This document shows positions 32,755 through 45,040 of a DNA stretch of 64,000 nt, piece after piece. Position 1 is the stretch's first letter; each line of letters begins with the position of its first letter. The translations under genes were made by a program, and so were the position numbers. Below the pieces are notes generated by a model. It saw only the letters and a list, made by a program, of their open reading frames with translations. It had not been told where the DNA came from and made no database searches. This DNA comes from Apostichopus japonicus (taxonomy: Eukaryota; Echinodermata; Holothuroidea; Aspidochirotida; Stichopodidae), in the NCBI RefSeq assembly GCF_037975245.1, contig NC_092572.1, positions 4,609,501 through 4,673,500 of the forward strand, given 5' to 3'.

Positions 32755-35700
32755 TGAAATTATCAATGAAAAGGACAAAGTACAACAAATCTTAAATTGT
32801 GCTATGTTGTAGGAACGTTAATATGCTGCTTTCCGCCCAGCTTATATTTCTTAGCCAACTTTTTGTTGTTGAGATATCGCAGTTAGATATCTGACGCTCA
32901 TAAATGACAGTGGCTGGATTTCTTGGTTTAACACACAAACCATCAGTTCAGTTCCTCCGAGATGCAGCACAGAATTTAGTAAGAAAACTTAAGAATTTGA
33001 AAACCTGAAATATCATGTTTACATTGCGTTGCAACTTAGTTCAAGACAAACGATGTTAAACCTCATCCTAGGGTTTTTATAAAAGTCAGAAGACTCCGTT
33101 TTCTGGTTGAGTAAATTTGAAAAAAAAAAACAAGAAAAAAATAACGACCAATGCAGTACCAAACACAATTTAGTCCCTCTTGCACTGAAAAGTCGACGTC
33201 ATCATCCATTCAGCCCTCAAGAAAACTTCCAGAGATATAGCTAAGTTTATAGCTGAGTTGCTTGAAAATCGGAATAGATTAAGAAACTAAATTTCACTAT
33301 CCTCTTTCATTCTTTTTAAACTTTGACATATTAAGATTAAAATTAGGCCTAAAATCATCTATTCAGGTTTATAGTTATTGGTCTAAATTATGATTGCTAA
33401 CTGCTATCATTTATTGAGTTAATTTGCATTCGATAATTTGATCATCAAATGATTAGACTACATTACTAATTGTTAAAACAATAAATTGTCTGGGCGATGA
33501 AATGTTTGGGATCAAATCGCATTTATTTGTGGAAGGAATTTAGAGTGTTTTTCTGTCCATACAGTTGAACAGTGGTCAATCCATGTAATTTCTCACACTG
33601 TCAGACTGATTAGAAGGGGGGGGGGGGTGGATCGAGGCGGGAGGCAGTTAAGTTGCTGTTCGTTTAACTCGTTCTTATTGGCCATTATCTGAATTTTTAA
33701 CATATTTAAAAGCTATTTTACTATAATATTACCAATGCAGATAATCACCTTAATTCTTTTATCAGTATAAATTAGCCTAGGAATTAATATCACATTCTTT
33801 CGTAGTATGTGTTGGTGGATTTATTAGACCGACATGATAAATTAATTAGGTATGACAAAACTTTCTGGTTATGATGAGATACGCATTTAGCATATTTGGT
33901 TGTATAGTTATTGGACGCAGTTCGCCAATTAAATTTGTAGGGGTTGGGGTAAGGCGCTGGGGGTAAGGGGTTAGGGGTTAGGTGTTGGTTGTTGTGGGAG
34001 TGGGTATAATGACGTACTAACTGACTAAGAAGCATCGCTTAATGATACCGAAATGTGTTGAAAGACTACTAGCTCAACTCAGTGTGCCAATGCGTAACAC
34101 AATGTTCTAAAAAAGGTGTGAACATCAAAGAATGTTTCAAAAGCAAGTGGTTGTATATCTCAACATGAATATATTTATAATACGTAAGACATATTGGCCA
34201 TTTTAGCATGTCTAGTCATTGACTTTAATATTGCGATGAATTTGAAAGGGCAATGATTAAAGTTTGTTATTGTTGAAATTTGAATTAATTCTTTTGTAAT
34301 TTTAATGATTTTTACTTATGCCCATGCAGCTTTCATTGATGAACATAATATGCTCAATATCTAATAAATATAAAAAATAAAATGATACGTAACTTTTTGC
34401 TTTGAAATATGTATTTTCTCATTATGAATATATAAGAAGAATATATGAATGAACGAAACAAATTGTTAGTCTCGTTTGAACCTCACCTGCATGCATTGCT
34501 TTTATACTTATTTGCCAGTCGTTTCAATATAATTTACATAAAATCTTACATCACTACACTTTGAAAAGACAGAAAATAATTATTAATATTTTACTCTGTC
34601 AGAGGGAAAATATAAACTTGTCATAATTACAGATTATTACTTAGATGTATTTCTGTCGAGAAGAAAGACAAACAAAATGTCACCCGGCCACTTTTTTTAC
34701 TTCTTTTTCAGTAGTAGTTTACGTAAACAGATGTAATTCAGTCGGTCTGATATCCGTCGTTTTCTTTGATCTTTTAAAGGGAGTGAAGACTCGCGCACAA
34801 AGAGATGTCTGATGCCGGTAATCTGACCTAGTTTCGAATGATGTGTAACGGAAGTGTTAGACACCACATCGATCCCAGAAAATACACACATAACCTGCTA
34901 CCATCGGTATAATTAGACACTAGTGATACAGTCAATACATGCAGCTATACGGTCATTACCCACAACACAGTGTACACAGCAGCGATGGACATCTCAGGTC
35001 TAGATAAAAGATAACAAGGTATCACGTTTCATTGCTGTCTGCATTTTTTAGCGACAAGAAGAAAACTTCACTTGCAAGCAACGGAAAGTTAACTTTTTTT
35101 CGGAGGGCGGCACGCGGTTTGGGGCGAGTCTTCAATGCCTTTAAGTCAAATTACAGCGAATGAAGTGCAAACATGCAGTGGACACATGATTTAACGTTAA
35201 ACTATATTTATAATTATTGTGCCTTAAATATTGTGAATCAGAGAGTAATATTTTCTAATATGTAAAGATTACCTATACGGTTAGGAAATGGATACTGGAT
35301 GGAGCAAATGCTCTGCGCTAACGGGTGGCTCGATTTTGCTGTGCTAACGTTACGGTTATTCAATACTTGTATTGCAGCTTGACTTTTTGCTCGTCTGTCA
35401 ATGAATCAACAACAGTTACGTGAGGCATACTCTCTCTTAGTTTTAGTCTTACGAAAAGTCATTCATTGCCACAAATTTTTCACACATAATGAAAGAAAGT
35501 CACAATATTCGCGATTATAACTTGTTGAATCTTTTCGTATCATACACACACACGTGCTATTCACTCCACACTACTCAGTGTTTCCACTCCTAGCTGCTAC
35601 ATGACGTAATGGAAATGTTTACAGGAAATAGCGTGTGTGCGACGAGAGAATAAGGATCGTGACGTTATAGCCGGGAACGAAAAGTGATACACAACGAACA

Positions 35701-35944
35701 CGGATGTTTATTCTGCTTTCTAGCGAAACCGGTTAACATAGTTTCAACTTGAATTGAATTTATTTGCTACATTCCATTATTTTACATTTTGAGCAGTATA
35801 GGATAAAAATAAATGGTATCAAACACAGTAAACCGTAAATATAGAGTATTGAAATAATATATGTGAGATGGAAGTAGAGGAACCAGAAATAAGTGGATAC
35901 TTTTCTGGTCTGGTCCCTTTGTAACAAAGAAAGTGTAAAGTACA

Positions 35945-36050
35945 TCACCCCCTCCCCCTCCCCTCCCCTCCCCTTCCCCTTCCCCTCCCCTCCCCCTTCC
36001 CCTTCCCCTCCCCCTTCCCCTCCCCCTCCCCCTTCCCCTCCCCCTCCCCC
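35945..36050. repeat. polypyrimidine (CCCCT/CCCCTT)n tract
   Basis: About 105 bp of C with T only; the other strand is G-rich, with many GGGG runs that could form quadruplexes. It creates a spurious Pro/Ser or Gly/Arg frame. Confidence 0.95.
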
Positions 36051-36122
36051 AAAAAACCAACAAAGTCAAAATCTTATGAAAAGAGAAAGAAAGAAACATA
36101 AGATCAAAAACAGGAAGTACAA

Positions 36123-38142
36123 CTAAGATGGGTTGCTATGCAGTAGGTATTGTTTTAGTTTTTGCTTACAAGTATTGAGTGTTGGAGAAAGTTTAATGAC
36201 ATGATTAAGAGAGTTCCAGAAGGGTACACTTGTGCTACGAATTTGAGAATGGTTAAGACTAGTTCTAGAGTAAGGATGGTGTAGCATATTCATCGAACGA
36301 GTGTTATAAGTGTGATAACTATAGAATTGCAAGTATAAAAGTTATTAAAAGCTGGTGGGAGAAGACCATGATGAAATTTGTACATAAATATCCCTAGTTG
36401 GTACTTGTACAAATCATATAAAGTTAATGTATTGGAGTCTATAAAGAGAGGAGCAGTATGCGATATGTAATGAGTCTGGTTTATATTGCGGATAACACGT
36501 TTCTGTAACTTAACTTAACTGTTAAGTAGAGTTGACTGTGTGTTGCCCCAGACAAGAAGACTATAGTTGAGATGGGGAAGCACAAGAGCATTATACATGG
36601 TAAAAAGGAACTTCTTAGGTAAAAAATTCTTTAGTCTATTGATCACACCATTGAATTTGGAAAGCTTCTTGCTGACCTCGGAGATGTTGTTTCCAAGTCA
36701 ACTTATCATCAATGGTTATCCCTAAAAATATAGCACGAGGTGAAACATGAACTTGATGCCCATCCAGTATAACATTAATGTTACTAGAGTCTTTGACCTT
36801 GTTATCAAAATCAGTAATTTTGTTTTTAGAATATTAAGAGAAAGTTTATTTGTTCTGAGCCAGTCAGAAATGTTTGAGAAACCACTAGCAGCTTCAGCAA
36901 GAGTATCACGTAAGTTCTTATTTTGTAGGAATACTGTGGTATCGTCAGCAAACAAGATAAAAGTTGAGTTCACAGAGGACTTATAAATATCATTTATATG
37001 AAGAATAAACAATAGGGGTCCTAGTATAGAACCCTGCGGTACACCAATATTACATAGGATACGATCTGAGTTTGAACTATTAAACTGTACATAACTACAA
37101 CGATTTTTGGAGATAACTTTTAAACCAGTTATGGGCGGTACCACGAACACCATAGGCAAACAATTTATTTAAAAAGATACGATGATCAATGGTATCAAAA
37201 GCCTTAGAAAGATCAATGAATATGGCAGCAGTTGTAAGCCTATTTTCCAAGCCTCTTGAAATTTTATCTATGAGACTTAAAGCAGCCATATAAGTAGAAT
37301 GTTTATTGCGAAAACCATATTAGTTTGTATATAGGATTTTATGTTTTGTAATAAACTTATAAAGTCTATCGTATGCAAGACGTTCAATGATTTTAGAAAT
37401 GACAGGTAACACAGATATTGGTCTGTAATTTGAGAAATGCTTCGGGTCCCCAGACTTTAAAATTGGAATTACCTTCGCAATTTTTAGCTCTGACGGAAAA
37501 ACTCCACTTGAAAAGGACAAATTGATAATATGGGTTAGTGGTATTGAAATAATATCAGCTACATGCTTTAGAATTTCATTCGTAATATTATAATAACCAG
37601 GACTCTTGCCATTTTTTAATTCAGACATAGCTAATTTTACCTCCTCAACAGTAGTTGGGAAAAACACAAAAGAATTTAGAATATTGCTATTAACATAACT
37701 TAATGGAGTATGCTGCAGCCAGCATGAAGCTTTTTAGCTAAATCACTAGCAACTGAAGAAAAATAACTATTAAATTCATTAGCAATATCATCATCATTTG
37801 AGGACAATCCATGAGCACATGCAAAAATGTCTTATTAGTAACATCAACTCTCTTCTGGTGCAGGATTTTGTTGATCACTTTCCAGGGTTGTGTGGAGTCG
37901 CCTTAATGGTTCTCAATTCAAGTACTAAAATGCATTTTTTTTTTGGCCAAGTTAATGGTAGTTATGAGTCGATTTTTGTACTTTGTATATGCTAACCTAC
38001 GCACTGAAGTGGGGTTTTGTGTGTACTTTGAATATTGTTTGTGTTTTTGTCTGATTGATTTTAGGGTACCAGCAGTAATCCATGGGGATTTTCCATAATT
38101 AAGAGAGTTACATTGCCGAACAATATATATATATATATACAC
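36123..38142 (-). pseudogene. decayed non-LTR retrotransposon (reverse transcriptase), jockey/CR1-like
   Basis: Minus-strand pieces appear in the order expected for a LINE ORF2. 38142-37918 is the pre-RT linker (GKSPWITAGTLKSIRQKHKQ). 37667-37320 is the RT fingers (KNGKSPGYYNI, VIPILKSGDP, NYRPISVLPVISKIIE). 37289-37095 has [18 protein letters not shown]. 37159-36722 has GVPQGSILGPLLF and the catalytic FADDT box. 36332-36123 is the C-terminal tail (YNTRS, VPFWNSLN, KQKLKQYLL). The pieces lie in different frames with stops between them. No endonuclease domain is visible, so the copy is 5'-truncated and dead. Confidence 0.85.
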
Positions 38143-38149
38143 TTATACA

Positions 38150-38363
38150 ACTATTATACAATGAATGGATGCAAACTCGTAAATCTGCAAACTCGTAAAT
38201 CTTAATCTGACTTAAACATCTTGCTGGTATCTGAAAATCCTGCCAACTAGTTGACAAGATATAACGTAGTAACAGCAATATACGTGTTGCCTTCAAATTC
38301 AAAGCACTTTTAACATTATCTCCTTAACAACATATATGTTTAAAATGGTATTCCAGTAGTCCG

Positions 38364-38407
<44 letters not shown>

Positions 38408-38500
38408 ATTATACAATGAATGGATGCCATCAAGTTGACAAGATATAACGTAGTAACAGCAATATACGAGTTGCTACTTCAAAGCACTTTTAACGTGATC
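38150..38500. repeat. direct duplication around a (TA)n tract
   Basis: A block with ATTATACAATGAATGGATGC, GACAAGATATAACGTAGTAA and CAGCAATATACG occurs near 38153-38285 and again near 38408-38468. A (TA)n run lies between them at 38366-38405. Confidence 0.75.
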
Positions 38501-39690
38501 TCCTCAAAAATAAGTTTAAAACGGTACTCCAGTTATCATGGGCGTCAACAGGTGGGGGACGGGGGGGGGGGGACATATCCCCCCACTTTCAAAAGTGGAG
38601 GGGATATCATATCATTTGTCCCACCCACTTTTCAGAGTAGTTATTAAAAAAAATCACATGCATATGCGCGATTTTCTATTTAAGGTCAAGAAATCTGGAC
38701 TCCCTGGGCCCCTGCTATCTATCACTTGCACCGTCATTTATCTCCCATTCTCCCAATATCCTAAATCTGCCCATTTAATTCGTTCGGGGGGGGGGGGGAG
38801 ACCATTCGAAAGTGTATTGAATCTTGCACACATGTTGTTTGTATGGGTTCCAAGGGATTAGGTAAGCCATACAGGTAGATGGTGATGAGTTACTATATTC
38901 ATATCACTACCTCCAGTCCCTTGGACTGGACGGACGAATCGGGGTGTAGGGGTTAAGTAATTAAGGCTACATGTATTCGCCGGATATGGTAGATCTTTAT
39001 TGTTGAGTGCCGGCTAGGCGCTACACACGCTCTGCGCGCGGTGCCTTTTTCTGATTATTATTATTAAAGTACCTGGGCACATAACAACTGACGTCTCGCA
39101 CCTACATGCATGTATTATATATACCACTCCACTCATCCCGGAGGTAACGGCGCCACTTTTTCAATATTTCGTTTGAGATGGACGCTGTGTAATTCGTCTC
39201 CCTTGGTGTCAGAACGGCATCTTTCTACCAGTACTTTCTGTCGGAATTTAGTTTTGTGAGACAAAATTTCTCCTCACAGATCTGGTTCTGATGTAACTAA
39301 ACACGACTCAGGAAGGCCGTCTACTGCGATCTAGGGGGTCTTATGTACCCAAAATTTTCTGGTACGCTACGCGCCAACCAATGGTGGCGCTCCGCTTAGA
39401 TAGTATAGTGTCCCCCTCACTTTCTGAAACCTGCTGACGCGCATGCCAGTTATTACTACCTAGTTCTATTAACTTTTTACTAAGGCACTTTACACAATGG
39501 ATAGCTTGCATTACCGCCATGCCCCTCCCTCGGTCCCACATCACAGTGATTGCTGATCAAACTATATATCTGCAGATGTAATGTATTACATCACAATATA
39601 CACGTATTCGGCTACAGGGATGAATCTGTTAGTAAAAATGAGATAACATATTACTCTCTCTTCAGAGTCAGATCACAGTCACATGTCAAA

Positions 39691-40380
39691 CAGTGGCGGA
39701 GCTAGAGGTTTTGGTCAGGTGAGGCGATAATGGTATGTAGGGGCGCTTTCGACCAGGCGCGTAGCCAAGGGGGGGGGCGAAGGGGGCGGCCGCCCCCCCC
39801 TGAGCATGTTTAAGAAAAAAAATGTTTTTATGATATCGCTAGTATTTTCAAAAGAGAAAATGCTAAGATGCAACTAACAAGGCATGGGAAGTGCCATTTC
39901 CAGCGATCTGGGAGGTATTTTCAGCCAAAATTTTGAGGTACGCTTCGCGCCAATCATAGTGGCGCTACGCTTAGATAGTTTGCAATGCCGAATCTACCGT
40001 TTCGCCCCTCCCTTAGCAAATTCCTGGCTACGCGCCTGCTTTCGACACTATTTAAGCGGAGCGCCACCACAAGTTGGCGCGGAGCGTACAGACATTTTTT
40101 GAGTAAAGATACTCCTTAGATCGCCGGAAATTACCCTTTCCGGGCCTTGCTAATTTGCAGATAAACGAAGAACAAATGTCATCGCCATTTTGTCAGAAAA
40201 TAGCACCAGCAAAATGTGACAAATGTCAATAGGTATTTGAGAGCGCAATAAAAAAGTCAATAATCGCGAATAAGTAAAAGTAGTAAAAAGCTGAAAAGGG
40301 CGCCAGCAGTCCATTTGAGTCCGCCGGGGGGAGGGGGGGAGGCATCCGCCCCCTCTGACAGTATGGACGCTCCGCCACTG
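39691..40380. mobile_element. hAT-like MITE, CAGTGGCGGA family (copy 2), with nested insertion
   Basis: The ends CAGTGGCGGAGC and GCTCCGCCACTG are flanked by the perfect 8-bp duplication ATGTCAAA (39683-39690 and 40381-40388). Apart from the nested element at 39754-40038 it matches the copy at 7456-7851 closely, including the phrase GCCATTTTGTCAGAAAAT. Non-coding. Confidence 0.88.
39754..40038. mobile_element. nested hAT-like MITE (CAGGCGCGTAGCC ends)
   Basis: A perfect 13-bp terminal repeat, CAGGCGCGTAGCC and GGCTACGCGCCTG, with the exact 8-bp duplication CTTTCGAC (39746-39753 and 40039-40046). The host sequence joins cleanly once the element and one duplication are removed. It is 285 bp and contains the CGCGCCAATC/GTGGCGC module at 39888-39979. 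Confidence 0.9.
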
Positions 40381-41029
40381 ATGTCAAAGTTCGTTCTCCT
40401 TCGTATCTTAGGAGAAATATTCCCAGGTTTTCCACCATCGTCCACACTGAAGAGCTATCAATTTCCTTAAAATGACATGGTCACATGACCATGCTTAATT
40501 GTTTCCAATATCATTAAGACTTGTTTTTAGTCACTGAATGTGTCATTCAATCTGGAAAGATAAAGATACCTTAGCATCAGACAAAAATATATCATTTTCA
40601 CCAATTGACATCATCTGACCACTGAGATACTTTTGCAACCTTTGTAATTGAGACAAGCAAACATTAAATTAAAGTTGTGATGAGACACTGTGCTATAAGG
40701 TCAATGACACACTCATATTCAGAGAGCGGAAATAATTCATCCCGTTGATCTAGAGGCTCATTAACATCACAGGCTAATTAATTTGAATATATGATGTCAT
40801 TTGAGAAAATGAACACGTGTGTACACGTATTGTGAGCAATTTGCATATAAATACTTAATACACCATCCAAACCGCCTACACTCATGTAATGCATGTATTT
40901 GTTACATATTTCATTCTCGTCGATTCCTCAAAATAATTTATGATGTATTTTTAATTTATTGGTGAGCGTGGTATTGAGGTTCTTGTGTTTCAATGTCGCA
41001 ATATACATATATTGGTAGACGGTCAAAGG

Positions 41030-42091
41030 TCACTTACTCTCCTCTTTGTGGTCTTCGATCAGTGGTTTCTTGGAGTCGTCATCTTCTATTCCGGCGTCTC
41101 CATTGTCTGTTTTGAGAAAGTTCAGCCCGACACACGATACGAATACCATGACAGCACCCGATGCAGATAGCCAAGTAGGTTTCAAATCAAAGACAATAAA
41201 CTGCGCTAGATACGTAAATAACATCTCGGTAGTTGAGACTATCGCAACGAAAGACGCACTTTCAACGCTCAGCGCAAAAGCGAGCGAGAGACCTGCGAGA
41301 AAAGAAAAACAACTACACGATGCTAACACTAACAAACCGTAGATCTCACTGGGAAATGACGGTTCTTGAAAAACCAAGTATGTAATGGTTGAGAAACAAC
41401 TCGCCGAGGCAGCTGTAGCCAACGAAAAGATAAACGGATCTGTTTCATATTTGGCTGAAGTGTAATGAATTAATGTAAAGCTTGTTCCATAACCTATCGA
41501 AGCCAGCAGTGCTAGTACAAGGCCGATCGCGTACATTGAGTTATACGAGAGAGGTATTCCAAAGAGAAATGTTGGCCCAGATATAAAACTCGCGCCTACA
41601 ACAGCAAGACAAAGTAGAATAATCTTCTTAACGTTCATTGGTTCTCCAAAGCAAGTTATACCAAGTATTGTGCAGATAACTGGCATTGTATAGTAAATAG
41701 CGATTGCGTCTCCAGGACCTACGAAGACCACTGCCAGAAGTAAACACACGCCTCCACCCCCGCAAAATATTCCAGACGAAATTATAAGCATTACTTCAGC
41801 TATCGTCGATGGGAAGACGGGTCTTTTGATTAAAATGCAGACGACAGTCAAACAGAAAACGGAGAGAGCGACCCACATCGGAATCTCAGTGGCGGTGAGG
41901 TACAAACTTGACTCGTATGCGGTAATACTTACTCCTGCATAACAGATTGCGCTCATTAGAGAATATATTATAGCTCTGTTTTCTCTCACTTGCGTTAGCA
42001 TGTGTTCCATGATAATGGTACATGAGTTAGGAGGGTTCTCCTGTGTGAGTTCCGATTTGCCTTTGTTGGGAATATTATTACCCGCGTCCAT
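41030..42091 (-). CDS. EamA-domain drug/metabolite transporter, SLC35G-like
   Basis: 353 residues in one exon. About ten hydrophobic segments span residues 40-330, arranged as two EamA repeats (roughly 40-170 and 185-330). Features include the TM4-5 stretch VGPGDAIAIYYTMPVICTIL, GEPMNVKKIILLCLAVVGA, and VESASFVAIVSTTEMLFTYL with TWLSASGAVMVFVSC at the end of the second repeat. The cytosolic C-terminus is acidic and lysine-rich. Length and layout fit the SLC35G (acyl-malonyl-condensing-enzyme-like) transporters of animals; the substrate is unknown. The start is set at 42091 because an AG after a long T tract lies at 42119-42120 on the minus strand, consistent with a 5' UTR intron just upstream. 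It runs in the same direction as the PP2A gene upstream of it. Confidence 0.85.
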   Translation of the reverse strand: MDAGNNIPNKGKSELTQENPPNSCTIIMEHMLTQVRENRAIIYSLMSAICYAGVSITAYESSLYLTATEIPMWVALSVFCLTVVCILIKRPVFPSTIAEVMLIISSGIFCGGGGVCLLLAVVFVGPGDAIAIYYTMPVICTILGITCFGEPMNVKKIILLCLAVVGASFISGPTFLFGIPLSYNSMYAIGLVLALLASIGYGTSFTLIHYTSAKYETDPFIFSLATAASASCFSTITYLVFQEPSFPSEIYGLLVLASCSCFSFLAGLSLAFALSVESASFVAIVSTTEMLFTYLAQFIVFDLKPTWLSASGAVMVFVSCVGLNFLKTDNGDAGIEDDDSKKPLIEDHKEESK

Positions 42092-43862
42092 TTTTATTTT
42101 TGAAATGGCTGTGTGGGCCTAATAAAAAAAAAATAAAAAAAATGAGTTTCGATACATTGACAAGGGACTTAAAATTGTTGGCCAATAACTGTTCCAGAAT
42201 AATCGAAGGCCGTAAGAAATGTGCACATGCTTTGGTGTTTGTATGAAAACTAGTGATTTATATTACACAAACGTACGATATTCATCTGGAAAATGAATTA
42301 TGAAATGGAAAAATATAACTATATAGTATGGGTGACGAAACGTACTCTCGACTAGATCTGAATAAGATTTTTTTTTGCGACCAGACCATGTAGAGCTTCT
42401 TCCCCGTTCGCTCCAGAATAAAAGCTGCTTATTAATATCCCAAGTGAACATAATTCTAGAGCTTATCTGAGTTGTAAAATGGCACTATATTATCATCATA
42501 TATATTAAATTTGGAGTTTGTTTTAAACCACACACAAGCAAACACACCACGAATATAGGCTGTCATTATAGTCTTTGCTTGTGTTATGAAGTCCTGATAC
42601 TGTGAATGGGGAGACCGAGAAAACAATAGGCCTAAAGTCAATAAGAGAGGTAGTCTTTAAAAAAAAAATGAATCTAATCAGTGTCTCTTGGTGGAAACAA
42701 CTTAACATAAATACATTACGTTCCGGTACTTATAGTGAACTTAGTGCACGGAGGTACCTCGGGTTGGCTGGTTGCCGCTGGGCTCCTCGTCGGGGTGTAA
42801 CGTCCCAGGGAAGTCGGCGATCACTAAAGTTACAGAGTGGGTGGGTGTGTCAGGAAGCTTCACGAAGGCGTAAAGTAAATAACAGTCAGGAAGAGAATAG
42901 GTCCAACAGAGAATAGATCCAAATAGTGGTAGCAAAAGAGAAGCAAATAATTGTCAAACACAGACGGATTGGTAATATAAAGAAAGGGCCGGAACAGAAA
43001 GGTGGATTTTCAGGGGTAGGCAGACCTCAGTTATTTTAACGTGGCGTGACGGACAGGCTGGTGCCACTCGGAGAAAAGAGCGAACCATTTCCTTGGAAAC
43101 TAAATTGTCTAATGTTACTCGACTGTTAACTTGAAACTGCACTGATTGTGCAGATCTACGCTTCCAAAATCAGCATTAGTAATAGATGGCCACTTGAAAC
43201 GTACATACCAGCAATTATCGTGGTAAACTAAGTGTAACATGCTGCATCATAACACTTGACATTGTGATAACACACGCATTTATCTAGTAAACACTGTGTA
43301 TGCAAGGAAAGCGAGAGGGTGCATGGGTACGGGCTACTATATAGCATAGCATACTGATTGCTTCAGTGCACATGCTTCAGACCAAATCGATCGGCAGCAG
43401 TGCGTTAACCGAATTTTAATAGCGTGACAGGGCCTGATAAATTGTTTCCACCGACTGATTTATAAAGTGGTTTATATGATTTAGAGATTGGGTGGCTCTG
43501 GGATCCTGTAAGCGGACTCCTGTGTTCCGTGGGATCTGGGGATTCTCCAGGAAAAGGGCAAATTAAAACCATCAATTATAGGTCCATATTTAACTCTTAT
43601 AAATGGAAGGTTGGGCTTATAAATACTTTTGGATTTTGAAAAGTACTCTTACTGACGAAGGTGGGGGCCTTGCCACCAGAAATTCCAGTTTGTTAATGCT
43701 TCTTAACAAAGTGGCACTTTTTGATTTTGATCACAAATATGGAAAAGTGTACATTTCATGACCAATTTGGGGCACTTAAGTTAATCAAGGGTAATTTAAG
43801 AGTGATGGTCCTCAAATATAGTCCGAAGTAGTTTTCTTTATGCCATTTTCAGTACCAATTCT

Positions 43863-43940
43863 GAGGGGTGCATGTGTTCCTTCATTGAGGGTGCATGTGT
43901 TCCTTCATTGAGGGTGCATGTGTTCCTTCATTGAGGGTCA
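43863..43940. repeat. 23-bp tandem repeat x 3
   Basis: Three copies of a 23-bp unit containing GGGTGCATGTGTTCCTTCAT. Confidence 0.9.
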
Positions 43941-44639
43941 TTGCTCATTGAAGATCCTGGGTTCAGGGCCTATGTATCTGTGGACTGCTGCTTTCGTGGG
44001 ATTTTACAAAAAGCAATCATCATAAATCGAGAGTGAAAGTTACTGATTTCAGTGCTTTATTAGAAAACACAATTTTCATACAAACATAAGTAGACAGTAT
44101 ATTACAATCACACCAAATTGACACCAATGTATACTCACTTATGATTTCACTTCTTTCAAATTTGTTGATATTTTTTGGTTTATTATTTTTTTTATAGCAA
44201 TTTTGACAATAAAGTAGAACAATTTGGTGTGTCGGAAAGATCTAACGAAAAACAAACACAGTCAACACACAGATAAGTTTTTAAATGTTTTCTTTGAGAA
44301 AAAGAAAAAAAAAAACAAGAACAGATATGTGACTGCAATTATAATGACATGGATCGGCTTCATGACATAACGAAAGCATTTGGTGTCGTTGGGCCGGGAG
44401 ACAAAATGACAAATGTTATTATTTCGCACCGGACCCTGCTAAGAAAATGTTGACAAACAATATTTCTGTTAATGATGATGCTGCTCGAGATGAGTAATGA
44501 AAAAATTAACTTAAAAACTTCCAGCTACAATCTTCCCACCCCCCACCCCCTTCCCCTCACAGAGGGAATTACTCTTGCTAAACACGAGTAAAATCCATAT
44601 TATTAAGCATTTATTCCAGAGTACCAGTATCTTGTAACA

Positions 44640-45040
44640 AAATACATAGAATTTACTGAATATTTCCTTGTTTTGTATGTTCTCAATGCTGTCAGCATGG
44701 ATGTTACCCCAGTGTAGCAACATTGGCTCATAGAATTTACAGAATAATTCCTTGTTTTGTATGTTCTCAATGCTGTCAGCATGGATGTTACCCCAGTGTA
44801 GCAACATTGGCTCATACAATTTACAGAATATTTCCTTGTTTTGTATGTTCTCAATGCTGTCAGCTTGGATGTTACCCCAGTGTAGCAACATCAGCTCATA
44901 GAATTTACAGAATATTTCCTTGTTTTGTATGTTCTCAATGCTGTCAGCTTGGATGTTACCCCAGTGTAGCAACATCAGCTCATAGAATTTACAGAATAAT
45001 TCCTTGGTTTGTATGTTCTCAATGCTATAAGCAAGAATGA
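44640..45040. repeat. 84-bp tandem repeat, about 4.8 copies
   Basis: Units beginning TTCCTTGTTTTGTATGTTCT recur at 44664, 44748, 44832 and 44916, with a variant near 45000. The 84-bp period is a multiple of three, so both strands stay open: 28-residue repeats with GNIQADSIENIQNKE on the minus strand, and a Cys-rich frame on the plus strand. There is no start context, splice signal or homology that supports a protein. Confidence 0.9.

Larger units (their letters stand above)
32440..36122. other. intergenic: trehalase 3' flank and AT-rich DNA
   Basis: No exon with usable splice sites was recognised. It contains the (TA)n tract at 32630-32750, a G run near 33618 and the C-rich tract at 35945-36050. 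The trehalase poly(A) site was not located. Confidence 0.5.

Noticed and set aside
36722..37667. Reverse transcriptase frames as an active gene or domesticated RT
   Set aside because: The RT motifs are split over several frames with stops and the 5' part is missing; a decayed LINE explains them.
38538..38800. Possible element starting CATGGGCGTCAACAGG, related to 23248-24093
   Set aside because: Only the left part and a shared GGGGACATATCCCCCC-like block are visible; no right end or duplication.
42720..43140. Open frames on both strands near a GGTACCTCGGGTTGGC stretch, upstream of the transporter
   Set aside because: No recognised domain, no splice context and no codon pattern; left as non-coding.
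44511..44975. 154-codon frame with 28-residue repeats
   Set aside because: It follows the 84-bp tandem repeat and the opposite strand is open too; no splice or start context.
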